A stretch of DNA of 64,000 nt from Pseudocitrobacter corydidari (lineage in GTDB: Bacteria; Pseudomonadota; Gammaproteobacteria; Enterobacterales; Enterobacteriaceae), in NCBI RefSeq assembly GCF_021172065.1, contig NZ_CP087880.1:2766583-2830582 (forward strand). The letters are read 5' to 3'. Both the position numbers and the translations under genes were made by a program. This document shows positions 1 to 10,008 of the stretch, one piece after another (position 1 is the stretch's first letter; the number at the start of each line of letters is the position of its first letter). The notes under the pieces were generated by a model. It made no database searches and had not been told where the DNA came from. It saw nothing but the letters and a program-made list of their open reading frames with translations.

Positions 1-2
1 TC

Positions 3-755
3 AACCCTCGCGCCCTTGACCTGCGCCTGTTCCTGCACCAGTGGGCCAGCGTTTTCCACATCAAAGAGATGACCGCGCGCGGCGAACGCCAGAGCATTCA
101 GTTCTTTGACCATCAGGGCGATGCGCTGCTGAAAGTCTACGCCACCGAGCGCACCGACATGACCGCATGGGCCGATGTGCTTGCGCGCTTTGTCATTAGC
201 GACAATGCAACTCTGGTGCTGAAACCCGTAGAAGAAGCCGCCAGTGAAAGCCACGCCGACGCCGCAACCGTTGATAGCGAGTGGCGTGCGATGACCGATG
301 TGCACCAGTTCTTCACTCTGCTGAAGCGCCACAACCTGACGCGTCAGCAGGCATTTTCGCTGGTCGGCGACGATCTCGCCTGCAAAGTACCTAACAGCGC
401 GCTGGCACAGATTCTCGATAACGCGCGTCAGGACGCCAACGAAATTATGGTGTTTGTCGGCAACCGTGGCTGCGTGCAAATCTTCACCGGCGTGGTGGAA
501 AAAGTGGTGCCGATGAAAGGCTGGCTGAATATTTTCAACCCAACGTTCACGCTGCATTTGCTGGAAGATCATATTGCCGAAAGCTGGGTCACTCGCAAAC
601 CGACCGCTGACGGCCACGTCACCAGCCTGGAAATTTTCGCCCACGACGGCACGCAGATTGCCCAGCTTTACGGTCAGCGAACCGAAGGCCAGCCGGAACA
701 GACACAGTGGCGCAAACAGATTGATGCACTCACGGCGGAAGGGCTGGCAGCATGA
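3..755 (+). CDS. hmuS: Hemin transport/degradation protein HmuS, C-terminal part
   Basis: An open frame runs in from the left edge, so the N-terminus is outside the window. About 250 residues remain, against roughly 345 in the family. HmuS/HemS proteins are cytoplasmic haem-handling proteins that accept haem from the HmuUV importer and take part in its breakdown. The visible part has the duplicated HemS pattern: GCVQIFTG followed by GWLNIFNP and a C-terminal segment with HDGTQIAQLYG. The stop overlaps the start of the next gene (hmuT) by 4 bases, so the genes are co-transcribed and probably translationally coupled. Gene order S-T-U-V supports the call. A haem receptor gene hmuR would be expected upstream, outside the window. 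Confidence 0.9.
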   Translation, partial: NPRALDLRLFLHQWASVFHIKEMTARGERQSIQFFDHQGDALLKVYATERTDMTAWADVLARFVISDNATLVLKPVEEAASESHADAATVDSEWRAMTDVHQFFTLLKRHNLTRQQAFSLVGDDLACKVPNSALAQILDNARQDANEIMVFVGNRGCVQIFTGVVEKVVPMKGWLNIFNPTFTLHLLEDHIAESWVTRKPTADGHVTSLEIFAHDGTQIAQLYGQRTEGQPEQTQWRKQIDALTAEGLAA

Positions 756-1573
756 AAAAATGGCTCGCTCTGCTGGTCGCCCTGCCCGTCGCGGCGCTGG
801 CAGCTCCGCAGGAGAAGATCGTCGCCCTGGGCGGCGACGTGACCGAGATTGTTTACGCACTCGGGGCGCAATCTTCGCTTGTCGCGCGTGACAGCACCAG
901 CCAGTGGCCGCCGGAAGCGGCCAAACTGCCGGATGTGGGTTATCTGCGCCAGCTCAATGCAGAAGGTATTCTGGCGATGCGCCCAACGCAGGTGCTCGCC
1001 AGCCAGCAGGCACAACCGTCGCTGGTGCTCAAACAGCTTGAGCAGAATAAGGTGCAGGTGATCAGCGTGCCGAGCCGTAACTCACTCAGCGTGATTGACG
1101 AAAAAGTGCAGGTCATCGCCAAAGCCACGCACCGTGAAGCCGAAGGCGAAACGCTGCGCAACAGCGTGCGTCAGGCCATTGCTGCGCTGCCCACCACGCC
1201 GCTCGATAAAAAAGTGCTGTTTATTCTCAACCACGGCGGCATGAACGCGATGGCCGCCGGGCAGCAGACGGCGGCCGATGCGGCGATTCGCGCGGCCGGG
1301 TTAACGAATGCGATGCAGGGCTTTGCCCGCTATCAGCCGCTGTCGCAGGAAGGCGTGATCGCAAGCCAGGCCGATCTGGTGGTGATCCCCGCCGACGGTT
1401 TAGCGGCGATTGGCGGCGAAGCGAATCTGTGGAAGCTGCCGGGGCTGGCGCAAACGCCTGCCGGGAAGCATAAACAGGTTCTGGCGATAGACGATATGGC
1501 ACTGCTCGGGTTTAGCGTGCGTACGCCGCAGGCGATTCAGCAGTTGCGTACCAAAGCGGAGTCGCTGCCCTGA
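752..1573 (+). CDS. hmuT: Periplasmic haem-binding protein HmuT
   Basis: This 273-residue substrate-binding protein belongs to the haem ABC importer. Residues 1-18 form a Sec signal peptide (MKKWLALLV..., cleavage after an AxA-type site). The rest is a class III (BtuF/HmuT-like) binding protein with two lobes. Tyr64 in DVGYLR and His161 in ILNHGG are candidate haem ligands by analogy with characterised HmuT proteins; that assignment is inference. The gene overlaps hmuS by 4 bases and its last base is shared with the start of hmuU. The protein acts in the periplasm, passing haem from the TonB-dependent receptor to HmuUV. Confidence 0.93.
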   Translation: MKKWLALLVALPVAALAAPQEKIVALGGDVTEIVYALGAQSSLVARDSTSQWPPEAAKLPDVGYLRQLNAEGILAMRPTQVLASQQAQPSLVLKQLEQNKVQVISVPSRNSLSVIDEKVQVIAKATHREAEGETLRNSVRQAIAALPTTPLDKKVLFILNHGGMNAMAAGQQTAADAAIRAAGLTNAMQGFARYQPLSQEGVIASQADLVVIPADGLAAIGGEANLWKLPGLAQTPAGKHKQVLAIDDMALLGFSVRTPQAIQQLRTKAESLP

Positions 1574-2565
1574 TGTCACGGCGGATCACCCTCTCTCTCA
1601 TTACGCTGGCACTGATGCTGGCGGTGGGGACGCTGGCGGCAAGCGGTTTTGGCGCGTTGCGCCTGCCGCTCAGCCTGCTGTGGAATAACAGCGATGACGC
1701 GCTGCGGCAAATCTGGTTCACCATTCGCCTGCCGCGCGTACTGCTGGCGCTGGTGGTCGGCGGCTCGCTGGCGCTGGCGGGCTGCGTGATGCAGGGGCTG
1801 TTCCGCAATCCGCTGGCCGATCCGGGCCTGCTCGGTATCAGCAGCGGTGCGGCGCTCGCGGTGGCGCTGTGGGTGGTATTACCGCTGACGCTGCCGCCGC
1901 TGATGATGCTTTACGCACCCATGTTCGCGGCCTTTTTTGGCGCGCTGGCGGCGACGGTGGTTATCTTCCTGCTGAGTCGCCAGCGCGACAGTTCTCTGTC
2001 GCGCTTGTTGTTAGTCGGCATCGCCATTAACGCCCTGTGCGGCGCGGCAGTCGGCGTGCTGTCGTGGGTGAGCAACGATGCACAGCTGCGCCAGCTTTCT
2101 CTGTGGGGGATGGGCAGCCTGGGCCAGGCACAGTGGTCAACGCTGCTGACAGTCGCCTCGCTGATGGTGCCCACCGTGTTTGTTATCTGGCGTCTCGCCG
2201 CCGCGCTGAACTTGCTCCAGCTCGGCGAAGAAGAGGCGCACTATCTCGGCGTGGACGTGCAATCGGTTCAACGACTGTTGCTGGTATGCAGCGCCCTGCT
2301 GGTTGCCGCCGCCGTGGCAGTAAGTGGTGTAATTGGCTTTATCGGCCTGGTGGTGCCGCATTTAATCCGCATGTGGCTCGGCGCCGATCACCGTGCCGTT
2401 ATCCCCGGTTCGGTTCTCGCGGGCGCTTTACTGCTGCTGATTGCCGATACCTTTGCCCGCACGCTGGTGGCACCTGCGGAGATGCCGGTCGGCCTGCTGA
2501 CCAGTATTCTCGGCGCGCCGTGGTTTTTATGGCTGATTTTCCGTCGCGGAGGGCAACATGGCTGA
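1573..2565 (+). CDS. hmuU: Haem ABC transporter permease HmuU
   Basis: This FecCD/BtuC-family inner-membrane permease has 330 residues, which is normal family length. It has multiple hydrophobic helices. Family motifs visible are the GLFRNPLADPGLLGISSGA segment after the first helices and the cytoplasmic loop GLVVPHLIRMWLG, which contacts the ATPase. It pairs with HmuV as a homodimer to move haem into the cytoplasm. The start overlaps the hmuT stop and the end overlaps hmuV by 8 bases, so this is a tightly packed operon. Confidence 0.94.
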   Translation: MSRRITLSLITLALMLAVGTLAASGFGALRLPLSLLWNNSDDALRQIWFTIRLPRVLLALVVGGSLALAGCVMQGLFRNPLADPGLLGISSGAALAVALWVVLPLTLPPLMMLYAPMFAAFFGALAATVVIFLLSRQRDSSLSRLLLVGIAINALCGAAVGVLSWVSNDAQLRQLSLWGMGSLGQAQWSTLLTVASLMVPTVFVIWRLAAALNLLQLGEEEAHYLGVDVQSVQRLLLVCSALLVAAAVAVSGVIGFIGLVVPHLIRMWLGADHRAVIPGSVLAGALLLLIADTFARTLVAPAEMPVGLLTSILGAPWFLWLIFRRGGQHG

Positions 2566-3337
2566 TTCACTGAGCGTGAAAAATCTCCACTACCGCGTGG
2601 CAAACCGGTTGATCATTCGTGATGTGTCGCTCAGCCTTGAACGCGGTGAACTGTTGACGCTCATCGGCCCCAACGGCGCGGGAAAATCGACGCTACTGCG
2701 CCTGCTGACCGGGTATCTTGCGCCTGCGGGCGGTGAGCGCTGGCTGGCTGGAAAAACGCTGGAGAGCTGGGAGGCTAACACGCTTTCACGCCAGCGTGCG
2801 GTGATGCTTCAGCAAACGCAGATGGGCTTCGACTGGCCGGTTGAAGCGGTGATTGGCATGGGGCGCATACCGTGGACACCGCAGCCGGAAAACGCCGTGA
2901 TTCAGCAGGTGATGCAGCTAACCGAATGTCTGCCGCTGGCGGGCCGGCGTTATGCGTCGCTCTCCGGCGGTGAGCAGCAGCGCGTACAGCTGGCGCGAGC
3001 GCTCGCGCAGCTGTGGAGTGAGGATTCGCCACGCGGCTGGCTGTTTTTGGATGAGCCCACCTCGGCGCTGGATCTGTTCCATCAACAGCATCTGCTGCGG
3101 TTGTTAAAACGGCTGACCCGGCAAGGCGATCTTCACGTGTGCGTGGTGCTGCATGATTTAAATCTGGCCGCGCTGTGGGCCGACAGAATTGTGCTGCTGT
3201 ATGACGGAATGATTGTTTCGCAGGGCACGCCTGATGAGGTGTTACAGGCGGAGACGCTGGCGCGCTGGTACGGCGCGGAGGTGCAGGTACGGACGCATCC
3301 CGAATGCGATGCGCCGCAGGTGTTTTTAGCCCGGTGA
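2558..3337 (+). CDS. hmuV: Haem ABC transporter ATPase HmuV
   Basis: This is the 259-residue ATPase subunit of the haem importer. It has Walker A GPNGAGKST (residues 37-45), signature LSGGEQQR, Walker B WLFLDEPTSALD and the switch histidine in VLHDLN. The order and length match HmuV. It is the last gene of the hmuSTUV operon; a REP element follows immediately. Iron control by Fur would act at a promoter upstream of the window. Confidence 0.95.
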   Translation: MADSLSVKNLHYRVANRLIIRDVSLSLERGELLTLIGPNGAGKSTLLRLLTGYLAPAGGERWLAGKTLESWEANTLSRQRAVMLQQTQMGFDWPVEAVIGMGRIPWTPQPENAVIQQVMQLTECLPLAGRRYASLSGGEQQRVQLARALAQLWSEDSPRGWLFLDEPTSALDLFHQQHLLRLLKRLTRQGDLHVCVVLHDLNLAALWADRIVLLYDGMIVSQGTPDEVLQAETLARWYGAEVQVRTHPECDAPQVFLAR

Positions 3338-3341
3338 CATT

Positions 3342-3437
3342 GCCGGGAGGCGCTGCGCTTGCCCGGCCTACAACATCATGCAAATGCAATATATTGCAGA
3401 GACCGCGCAGGCCTGATAAGCGAAGCGCCATCAGGCA
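3342..3437. repeat. REP/BIME pair downstream of hmuV
   Basis: Two imperfect palindromic REP units lie head to head. One is around 3342-3371 (GCCGGGAGGCGCTGCGC... ending GCCCGGCCTAC). The other is around 3408-3437 (GCCTGATAAGCGAAGCGCC...). They are separated by about 36 bases. Such BIMEs in Enterobacteriaceae sit at 3' ends of transcripts and stabilise mRNA or bind gyrase. Here they separate the converging hmuV and autotransporter genes. Confidence 0.8.
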
Positions 3438-3442
3438 AAAAA

Positions 3443-3470
3443 CAGAAGGGAGCCGAATGGCTCCCTTCTG
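3443..3470 (-). terminator. Rho-independent terminator of the autotransporter gene
   Basis: A perfect 12-bp stem (3443-3454 with 3459-3470) encloses a GAAT loop. On the minus strand it is followed by a run of T (complement of 3435-3442, CAAAAAAC), directly after the autotransporter stop. Confidence 0.85.
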
Positions 3471-3481
3471 TACTTCCGGCC

Positions 3482-6400
3482 TTACCAGCCGTATTTCACC
3501 CCCAGCATCCCCTGGGTGTCGCTGTAGCCCTTGTCGCCCATCTGCACGCCCACGTTGCCCCACACGCTCAGGTTTTGACTCAGCTTTCCTTCCACACCCG
3601 TGCGCACTTCGCCCAGGTTGCGCGAGCCGTCGCGGCTGACGCGTACCCCGTCCATCCGCACGCCGTAGGTTTCACTGTTGTAAATCCAGTTCGCCTCCAC
3701 GTACGGCTGGAACTCGCGGCCTTTCCCTTCATCCAGCTTATTATGACTGTTGAGGAAGGTCTTCACGCCCAGACGCGTCTGCACGTTGCCGTCGCCTTCG
3801 CTGCGGATACGCGTGCCGTCATGACGGGTGTGCGCATCGTCCTTCACGCCCATCCACGTCACCTGCGCCTGCGGCTGTACGTACCAGCTGTTCAGCGTGC
3901 CCGCGCTGCCGCTGAACTCGCCCGCCTTCAGCGTGTACCCCGCTTCCAGCGAGGCCGTCAGCCCCTTCGACCGGTAGTCGTCGCGCTCGCGGTTGTCCGC
4001 TTCCACGCTGCTGTCGAACCAGCTGTACAGCAGCCAGCTGTCCACGTACGCCCCGCTGCGGTCGGCTTCGTTCTGGTACCACGTGCCGTACACCCCGGCG
4101 CTGTAGCCGCTGATACGCCCGTCAGAGTCATAGCCCGCCCGATCGCTGCGGGTGTTACTGTGCGCGTTGGCGTAGCCGCCCATCACGCCCAGGTGGAAAC
4201 GGTCCTGCCCGCTGGTGCTCCACTGCGCCACTTCCCCGCCCACCTGTAACACGTAGCGGTTGCTCTGCGTTTTCAGCTGACCGTCGCCCGCCTGCGAACG
4301 TTCATGCCCGCCGACGTGACGCATCCACAGGCTGCCCGCGAAGCTCTCCTCGTCATGCAGCCCTTCCGTGTACTGCGCCTCGCCCAGACGGTCGTGCAGA
4401 CGGTGCGTGAAGAAGCTGTTGGCCGTCGCCAGGTTGCTGATGTAGCTCCCCGCTTCCGGGCGCAGTACCGATGGCCCGGTCGGGTCGACAATCGGCGGCT
4501 GTGCCGGCGTGACGCCGCTCCACTTACTGGTCAGATACCAGTTCGCGGCGTTATCGCCCTGCCCTTTCGCCAGCGTGTACACCCATGCGCCCGCTTCCAC
4601 CGTGCCGGTGGTCAGGGCGAAGTTACCCGCCGAGTTGCCGCCCACGTTCACCAGTTCAATACCGTTGGTCGTCTGCGCCCCCAGGCCGCCGACGTTGTTC
4701 ACCTGCACGCGGGTATTTCCTGAAGTGTCGCCCTTCACCGTCAGCTTATCAGTGGCCGACTGGTCATCGCCCAGCTCGGTATTGAAGGCCATCAGGCCGT
4801 TATTGCCCGTGTAGTTGCCGTTCACCACCAACTGGTTGCCCGGCTGTGCGCCAGGCTGGTTCATCAGCACCGTGCCGCCGTTATGCAGGTTGCCGCCCAC
4901 CGTGGTCTGCGCCACCGCCAGCGTGCCGCCCTGACGGATATCCATATCCCCCGCCGTGCTGCCGAAGCCCGAGAGCATCGCCCCGTCGTGGATATTCACC
5001 TGCTGGCTCGCCATCGCCACTGCGCCGTCTGCATCCGCGCCGAGCGCCAGCACGCCGCCGGCGATGTCCGTGGTGCCGGAATACGCCGCCGAATCTGCCG
5101 TTAACGTCAGCGTACCGCTGCCCTGTTTATTCAGATTGCCGCTGCCGGAGACCGCATGGCTCAGCGTCCAGTTGCTGTCGGTAGCCACCGTCAGCAGGCC
5201 GTTATCCGTAACGCCAGCCGTACCGAGGTTCGCCGCGTCCGTGACCGTCATGGCGCTGTCCGCCTCGATACGGAACTGACCGCTGAAACTCTGGTTGTCG
5301 CCGGACACCGCCACAGCCGAGGCCTGCGCCACGTCAACAATGCCCGCGCCGCTCAGGCTGTTGAGCAGCGTCCCGGTGACGCCATTCAGCGTCAGGGTGC
5401 CGTCATCAATCACGTTGCCGCTACCCACGCCCTGCGCATCGTTCAGCACCACTTCCGCTGCATTTTCGATGGTGGTGGTGGCACTCAGACCCGCGTTCGC
5501 CCCGTCAATGGTCAGCACGCCGCCCGCCACGCCGAGATTACCCGCCCCGGTGAGGCTGCCCTGGCTGGTGCCGCCGTTCTGCAGCGTCAGGCTGCCGCCG
5601 TTGAGCGCCAGCGTGGAGCCTGCTTCTCCGGTGAGCCTGCCCGCCGTCTGCGTGGTGCCGTTCAGGTCGGCAAGAGCACCGTCACTGATAACCAGCGCCG
5701 AGGTGTTGCCCAGCGCGCCGTCCGCATCGGTACGCAGCGTGCCCGCCTGCACCTGCGTTTCGCCGCTGTAGCGGTTACTCGCGTTCGACAGCGACACCAG
5801 CCCGGCGGTATTGATGCCAAGATTCCCCTCACCGGAGATAGCCGCCGACATATCTGCCGCCGCCCCCTGCGCCCCGGCGTGCTCTGCCAGCACCAGCGTC
5901 TGCCCGGCATGGATATCCAGCGCCTTCAGGCCGTAGTTGACGTACAGGCCATCGCCCGGCGCGGTGGTCAGGCGGAAACCGTAATCCCCGTCCGCCACCA
6001 CATCACCGTTCTGCGCAATGGCGATGCGTTCATCTTCCGCCACCGGGTCGCCGTTCTGGTCCGTCAGCGTCAGCGCACCGCCGGAGCCGGTCACCTCCTG
6101 CGCATGCACCAGCAGCACGCTCACATTGGTGTCATCCTGCTCCAGCAGATTCAGCGTGGTATCCGGGTTAGCCGCGCCCGGATCGTTCCACGGGTTCGCC
6201 ACCGTGACCTGTACCGTGCCCGTATCCGCCGTCAACATGCCGGTCTGAATCGCGCCCTGCGCCTGGGTACTGGCGGGGATTTCAGTGTTGAAAATCAGTT
6301 TGCCGCCGTTGAGATGCAGGCCGCCAATCTGCTGCACGCCGTCGCCGACGGTGGTGGTGTTACCCGCATCCAGCTTCAGCGTCGCCTGCGTCAGCGCCAG

Positions 6401-9142
6401 AGTGTTATCGCCAGAAAGATCGAAGGTGCTGTTTTTGAGTTCTGCCGTACCGGTATACGCATTGCCGGTGGTATCAGCGAAGTTAAAGGCGTTATCCGCA
6501 CTGGCAAGGTCAACCTGCAGCAGGCCGCTGCCGGTAAGCGCGTTGCTCAGGGTGTAGTCGCCAGAAGCTTCACTGGCGCCCGTCACCGATAGCGTACCCG
6601 CGTCGGCAATATTCACCGCGCTGCTGCCCAGCCCGGTGTTGCCGGTGCTGGAGTGCGAGGCCACGGTAAGCGTGCCGCCGTTCACCTGCGTGCGCCCGCC
6701 GTAGCTGTTTTCAGCGGTAAGGACAGTGTGACCCGCGTCCTGAATGACCGCGCCATTCTCGCCTGAGATCAGCGGATTAAAGACATAGCCCGTCGCAGAA
6801 TCATCGGTGTGGTTAAAGACCAGCGAACCGTTGCCGTCACCAAACTCAACGCTGTCGGTGCCGGTGAGATGCCCGGCGACCGCCGCGATATCCTCATGCG
6901 CCGCGCCGATGTTGAGCGAGCCGGTGCTTCCTTCAGCCAAACCCAGCAAGACGCTTCCATTCGTCAACGCCAGCGTGCCTTCATTGCTGAGCGTCACTGC
7001 GCCATCGCCGTGTGCGCCGATATCGATGGTGGTGCCTCGCAGCAGTGAACCTTCGCCATCCACATTCACGCGGCCCAAAGCACGATCGTTAGTCCCGACG
7101 CTAATCGCATCTTCGCCGTTAACCTGGCCACCCGAGGCAATATTGAGCGTGCCGTTGCCCGTTACACCTATCTGTAAGTTACTCGCGACGTTCCACTGTC
7201 CCTTGGTATTCACGTTGACCGTGCCTGTGCCGTCAAAATAGGTTGCGACCTGCCCGGTAGAAGCAGTATTAACGACGCCAGCATCGGTGATATTCAGGGT
7301 TCCCTGCCCCGCATGGCCCACACGTAAAGCAGCAGAGTTCATCACCGCGCCCGCGCCGTTCACATTCAGCAGTCCGACCCCGGTATTATTGACCCCCACA
7401 GTGGTACCGCCTGCGGTAACCGTGCCTTCGCTCGCAATATTGAGCGTGCCGTTCCCCCAATCACCTATCATCAGGGTTTGCGGGCTGTTACCCGCCGAGA
7501 CGACATTCCATTGGCCTTGGGTGCCCACGTTCACGACGCCGACACTGTCATCCACATCGCCGATGGTCGCCGTCGAGGACGTGTTCACTTCAGCGGCATC
7601 ACTGATATTGAGGGTTCCAGCGCCTCTCTCGGCGATGATGATTTCAGCGGTATTGAGTTGGGAGCCTTCGCCTTTGACATCCACTTTCCCCGTGGCCATT
7701 TCCCAGCGCGCCAGCGAGACGTCTCCGGCATCCACTTTACCGCCGCTGGCAATGTTCAGCGTACCGTTGCCGCCAGTGCCGACGACCAGCGTTTGCGCGC
7801 TGTCGCTAGCATTTGTCAGATTCCACTGACCGTTCTCTGTAACACTGACTACGCCGACAGAATCGCCATTAAGCCCGATCGCGCTTGCGCCAGTGCTCTG
7901 CACGACGGCAAGGTTGGAGATAGACAGGTTGCCTGTTCCAGAATCGGCAACAACCAGTTCGGCGGTGGTCATTTTCGATTCTTCGCCGTCAACGGTAACG
8001 ATGCCCTGCGCGTCGGCTCGCGAGCCAATGAAGGTATTTCCCGCGATGACCTTCCCTGCGCTGTTGATGTTGAGCGTGCCGTAACCCCGCTCCCCCACTA
8101 ATAACTGCTGGTTATTAAGCACCTCCCACTCGCCGCCGGTTGACACCGTCACAGTGCCCGTTCCCGTTGCGCTGCGGGCAATAGTGCTGTTGCCATTGCT
8201 GTAGACAACGCCGGAATCGGAAATGGTCAGTTCACCCTCGCCATAATCACTGACGCGCAGGGAGGTGGTTGTGAGTACGGAACCGCTCCCCGACACGGTG
8301 GCTGTGCCCTTGCCATCCTCAAAGCTTCCAAGTGTCATCACACCTGATGTAACGCTGCCGTTTGAATGAATATCCAGATTCGCCGTACCGTTATAACCAA
8401 TATTCAGGCTTTGTAATTGACTCGCATCGTTAATCAGATTCCAGCTGCCGCTATCCGTCACGGTAACCAGCGCCGTGACGTCAGCCTCAGACGCAATAAT
8501 GACATTCTGCGCAGAGGTTATATTTCCCTCATTACGAATATTCATCATGGCGTTGCCTTGCCAACCAATAATCATCGCTTCGGTATTAAGTTGGGAGCCC
8601 TTTCCATTAACGTTTAAGGTTCCATTCCCTCCGTCACGATATCCCAGGATAGTTCGGCCTGCGCTTACCGTGCCGCCGTTAAGGATATTCAACGTTCCGG
8701 TGCCGCTATTACCAATGGAAAACTCATTCTGCCCCAGCTCCCAGATACCTGAGCCAGTTACCGTCGCTGTGCCAACTGCATTGGCATTTGCCCCAATAGT
8801 AGAAGAGCCGTTAATACTGGTTATGGCACCGTTATCATTAATGGTCATTGTCCCGGCGCTATTACTTCCGACAACCACACGTTCAACCGTCAGGGCATCG
8901 CTATAGGTGTGACTATCGCCATTATCGATCGTGAGAACTTCAGCCTGCACTGTGCCGGATAGCGCCAGCATGACCAGCAGTGACAGAGGACGAAAAGATT
9001 TAACGCTCAGCGCAGCGTATCCCGGTGAAACTGTTACTGCTTGCTGAACAGATGTGGTTTTACCCAGTCGCCGAGTATGCTCCGAGCAAACCTGATAAAC
9101 ACGTAAGGTGCAATTCCAGACAACGCGGTAGATCTTATTCAT
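3482..9142 (-). CDS. AIDA-like autotransporter adhesin (type Va secretion), 1886 aa
   Basis: This is a very large self-secreted surface protein. The start was set at 9142 because a good ribosome site (AAGGAG) precedes MNKIYRVVWN, a typical extended signal-peptide (ESPR) opening; the signal core LLVMLALSGTVQA follows. The passenger has six modules of about 105-115 residues, marked by recurring GxW(N/E)(L/V), GTLNIxxGGxV and GxGSxLxT motifs, as expected for a beta-helix. It continues with autotransporter-associated strand repeats (NxYxGxTxVxxGTL). The last ~290 residues form the outer-membrane beta barrel, starting near SFAGSLWMRHVGGHERS and ending in GVKYGW. The likely role is adhesion, aggregation or biofilm; the ligand is unknown. 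A terminator follows, and the promoter should lie in the AT-rich region to its right. The exact subfamily is not identified. Confidence 0.92.
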   Translation of the reverse strand: MNKIYRVVWNCTLRVYQVCSEHTRRLGKTTSVQQAVTVSPGYAALSVKSFRPLSLLVMLALSGTVQAEVLTIDNGDSHTYSDALTVERVVVGSNSAGTMTINDNGAITSINGSSTIGANANAVGTATVTGSGIWELGQNEFSIGNSGTGTLNILNGGTVSAGRTILGYRDGGNGTLNVNGKGSQLNTEAMIIGWQGNAMMNIRNEGNITSAQNVIIASEADVTALVTVTDSGSWNLINDASQLQSLNIGYNGTANLDIHSNGSVTSGVMTLGSFEDGKGTATVSGSGSVLTTTSLRVSDYGEGELTISDSGVVYSNGNSTIARSATGTGTVTVSTGGEWEVLNNQQLLVGERGYGTLNINSAGKVIAGNTFIGSRADAQGIVTVDGEESKMTTAELVVADSGTGNLSISNLAVVQSTGASAIGLNGDSVGVVSVTENGQWNLTNASDSAQTLVVGTGGNGTLNIASGGKVDAGDVSLARWEMATGKVDVKGEGSQLNTAEIIIAERGAGTLNISDAAEVNTSSTATIGDVDDSVGVVNVGTQGQWNVVSAGNSPQTLMIGDWGNGTLNIASEGTVTAGGTTVGVNNTGVGLLNVNGAGAVMNSAALRVGHAGQGTLNITDAGVVNTASTGQVATYFDGTGTVNVNTKGQWNVASNLQIGVTGNGTLNIASGGQVNGEDAISVGTNDRALGRVNVDGEGSLLRGTTIDIGAHGDGAVTLSNEGTLALTNGSVLLGLAEGSTGSLNIGAAHEDIAAVAGHLTGTDSVEFGDGNGSLVFNHTDDSATGYVFNPLISGENGAVIQDAGHTVLTAENSYGGRTQVNGGTLTVASHSSTGNTGLGSSAVNIADAGTLSVTGASEASGDYTLSNALTGSGLLQVDLASADNAFNFADTTGNAYTGTAELKNSTFDLSGDNTLALTQATLKLDAGNTTTVGDGVQQIGGLHLNGGKLIFNTEIPASTQAQGAIQTGMLTADTGTVQVTVANPWNDPGAANPDTTLNLLEQDDTNVSVLLVHAQEVTGSGGALTLTDQNGDPVAEDERIAIAQNGDVVADGDYGFRLTTAPGDGLYVNYGLKALDIHAGQTLVLAEHAGAQGAAADMSAAISGEGNLGINTAGLVSLSNASNRYSGETQVQAGTLRTDADGALGNTSALVISDGALADLNGTTQTAGRLTGEAGSTLALNGGSLTLQNGGTSQGSLTGAGNLGVAGGVLTIDGANAGLSATTTIENAAEVVLNDAQGVGSGNVIDDGTLTLNGVTGTLLNSLSGAGIVDVAQASAVAVSGDNQSFSGQFRIEADSAMTVTDAANLGTAGVTDNGLLTVATDSNWTLSHAVSGSGNLNKQGSGTLTLTADSAAYSGTTDIAGGVLALGADADGAVAMASQQVNIHDGAMLSGFGSTAGDMDIRQGGTLAVAQTTVGGNLHNGGTVLMNQPGAQPGNQLVVNGNYTGNNGLMAFNTELGDDQSATDKLTVKGDTSGNTRVQVNNVGGLGAQTTNGIELVNVGGNSAGNFALTTGTVEAGAWVYTLAKGQGDNAANWYLTSKWSGVTPAQPPIVDPTGPSVLRPEAGSYISNLATANSFFTHRLHDRLGEAQYTEGLHDEESFAGSLWMRHVGGHERSQAGDGQLKTQSNRYVLQVGGEVAQWSTSGQDRFHLGVMGGYANAHSNTRSDRAGYDSDGRISGYSAGVYGTWYQNEADRSGAYVDSWLLYSWFDSSVEADNRERDDYRSKGLTASLEAGYTLKAGEFSGSAGTLNSWYVQPQAQVTWMGVKDDAHTRHDGTRIRSEGDGNVQTRLGVKTFLNSHNKLDEGKGREFQPYVEANWIYNSETYGVRMDGVRVSRDGSRNLGEVRTGVEGKLSQNLSVWGNVGVQMGDKGYSDTQGMLGVKYGW

Positions 9143-10008
9143 TATTATTACTCCTTGTTTTGTTGCTCTCACAGGCAATACCAGCAAGTCCACTGACCTT
9201 TTGACAGGCGAGCAGAAGCCGAAAACGCTTAAAAGCGTTATATTTCAGTGCAATGCATTCATTCCCTTTACTTATTTATCTTATAAATACGCCACATCAA
9301 AATAAGACAATAAGAAAGAACGAGTATTAATACTCATTCCAGAGTGGTGAGATTTTTATTTCAGTTCAATACGAAACCTCCCCCTCAGAAGGCGGCGACT
9401 TACTTAACCTGTTAATAAAAATGACGACCCAGTTTCACATCGTCAAAAAAAGCTGTCAACATAGCCACAACGAAGAAAACATTGAATTAATAACATTAAG
9501 AAACCATTTAGAAGAAAAATTCTCATCCTTCACTTTTATAAAAAGCAAGCGCTGCGTTTAGCACATTAATCGCTACAACTAGCACTCAGAAATTTAAATG
9601 CGCATTTAGGATTTACACACCTAAAAATACTATTTTCACAACATTTACCAACAGCACAAATTGCTAAATATGGCGAATTAACGACCAACTATTGATTAGT
9701 CATGAGAATGAGTCGCTTTTCTGCGACTTTCGAATTACAGAAACATTAGCTTCCGAGTAAAAATGTTTGTTTGCGCAGACAGATTTCAACATTGCGCAAT
9801 CTTGCCACCGCCCGCTTACCGTCAGAGCGCGCCATTCCTGGGTTGTTAGCAATATTCAGTAACAAATGAAATGCTATTCCCATTCTTAAATTGCACTTAA
9901 GATGCGCATTGTTAACTATAAGAATCCTAATTAGTTAACTAATCAATTATTTTACAACCCATAACACTTAAACAACACTTAAGACTACGAACTTATAGCA
10001 GGGGCAAA
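9143..10008. other. AT-rich intergenic region between divergent genes
   Basis: About 870 bases lack a convincing gene. The region is clearly more AT-rich than its flanks, as is usual for H-NS-silenced promoters of surface adhesins. It contains perfect palindromes: GAGTATTAATACTC at 9322-9335 and AAATGCGCATTT at 9596-9607. They could be regulator sites, but no named factor is assignable. It must hold the promoters of the autotransporter (minus) and the DUF1398 gene (plus). Confidence 0.5.

Noticed and set aside
2775..3563. Minus-strand 262-codon frame over hmuV
   Set aside because: It is fully antisense to hmuV, which has all ABC ATPase motifs, and runs across a terminator and REP element.
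5156..6592. Long plus-strand open frame (478 codons) opposite the autotransporter
   Set aside because: It is antisense to a clear, repetitive GC-rich autotransporter gene, whose repeated codons leave the opposite strand open. Composition (many R, Q, H, A) is not protein-like and no ribosome site is present. The same applies to 3359-4249, 7287-7829 and others.
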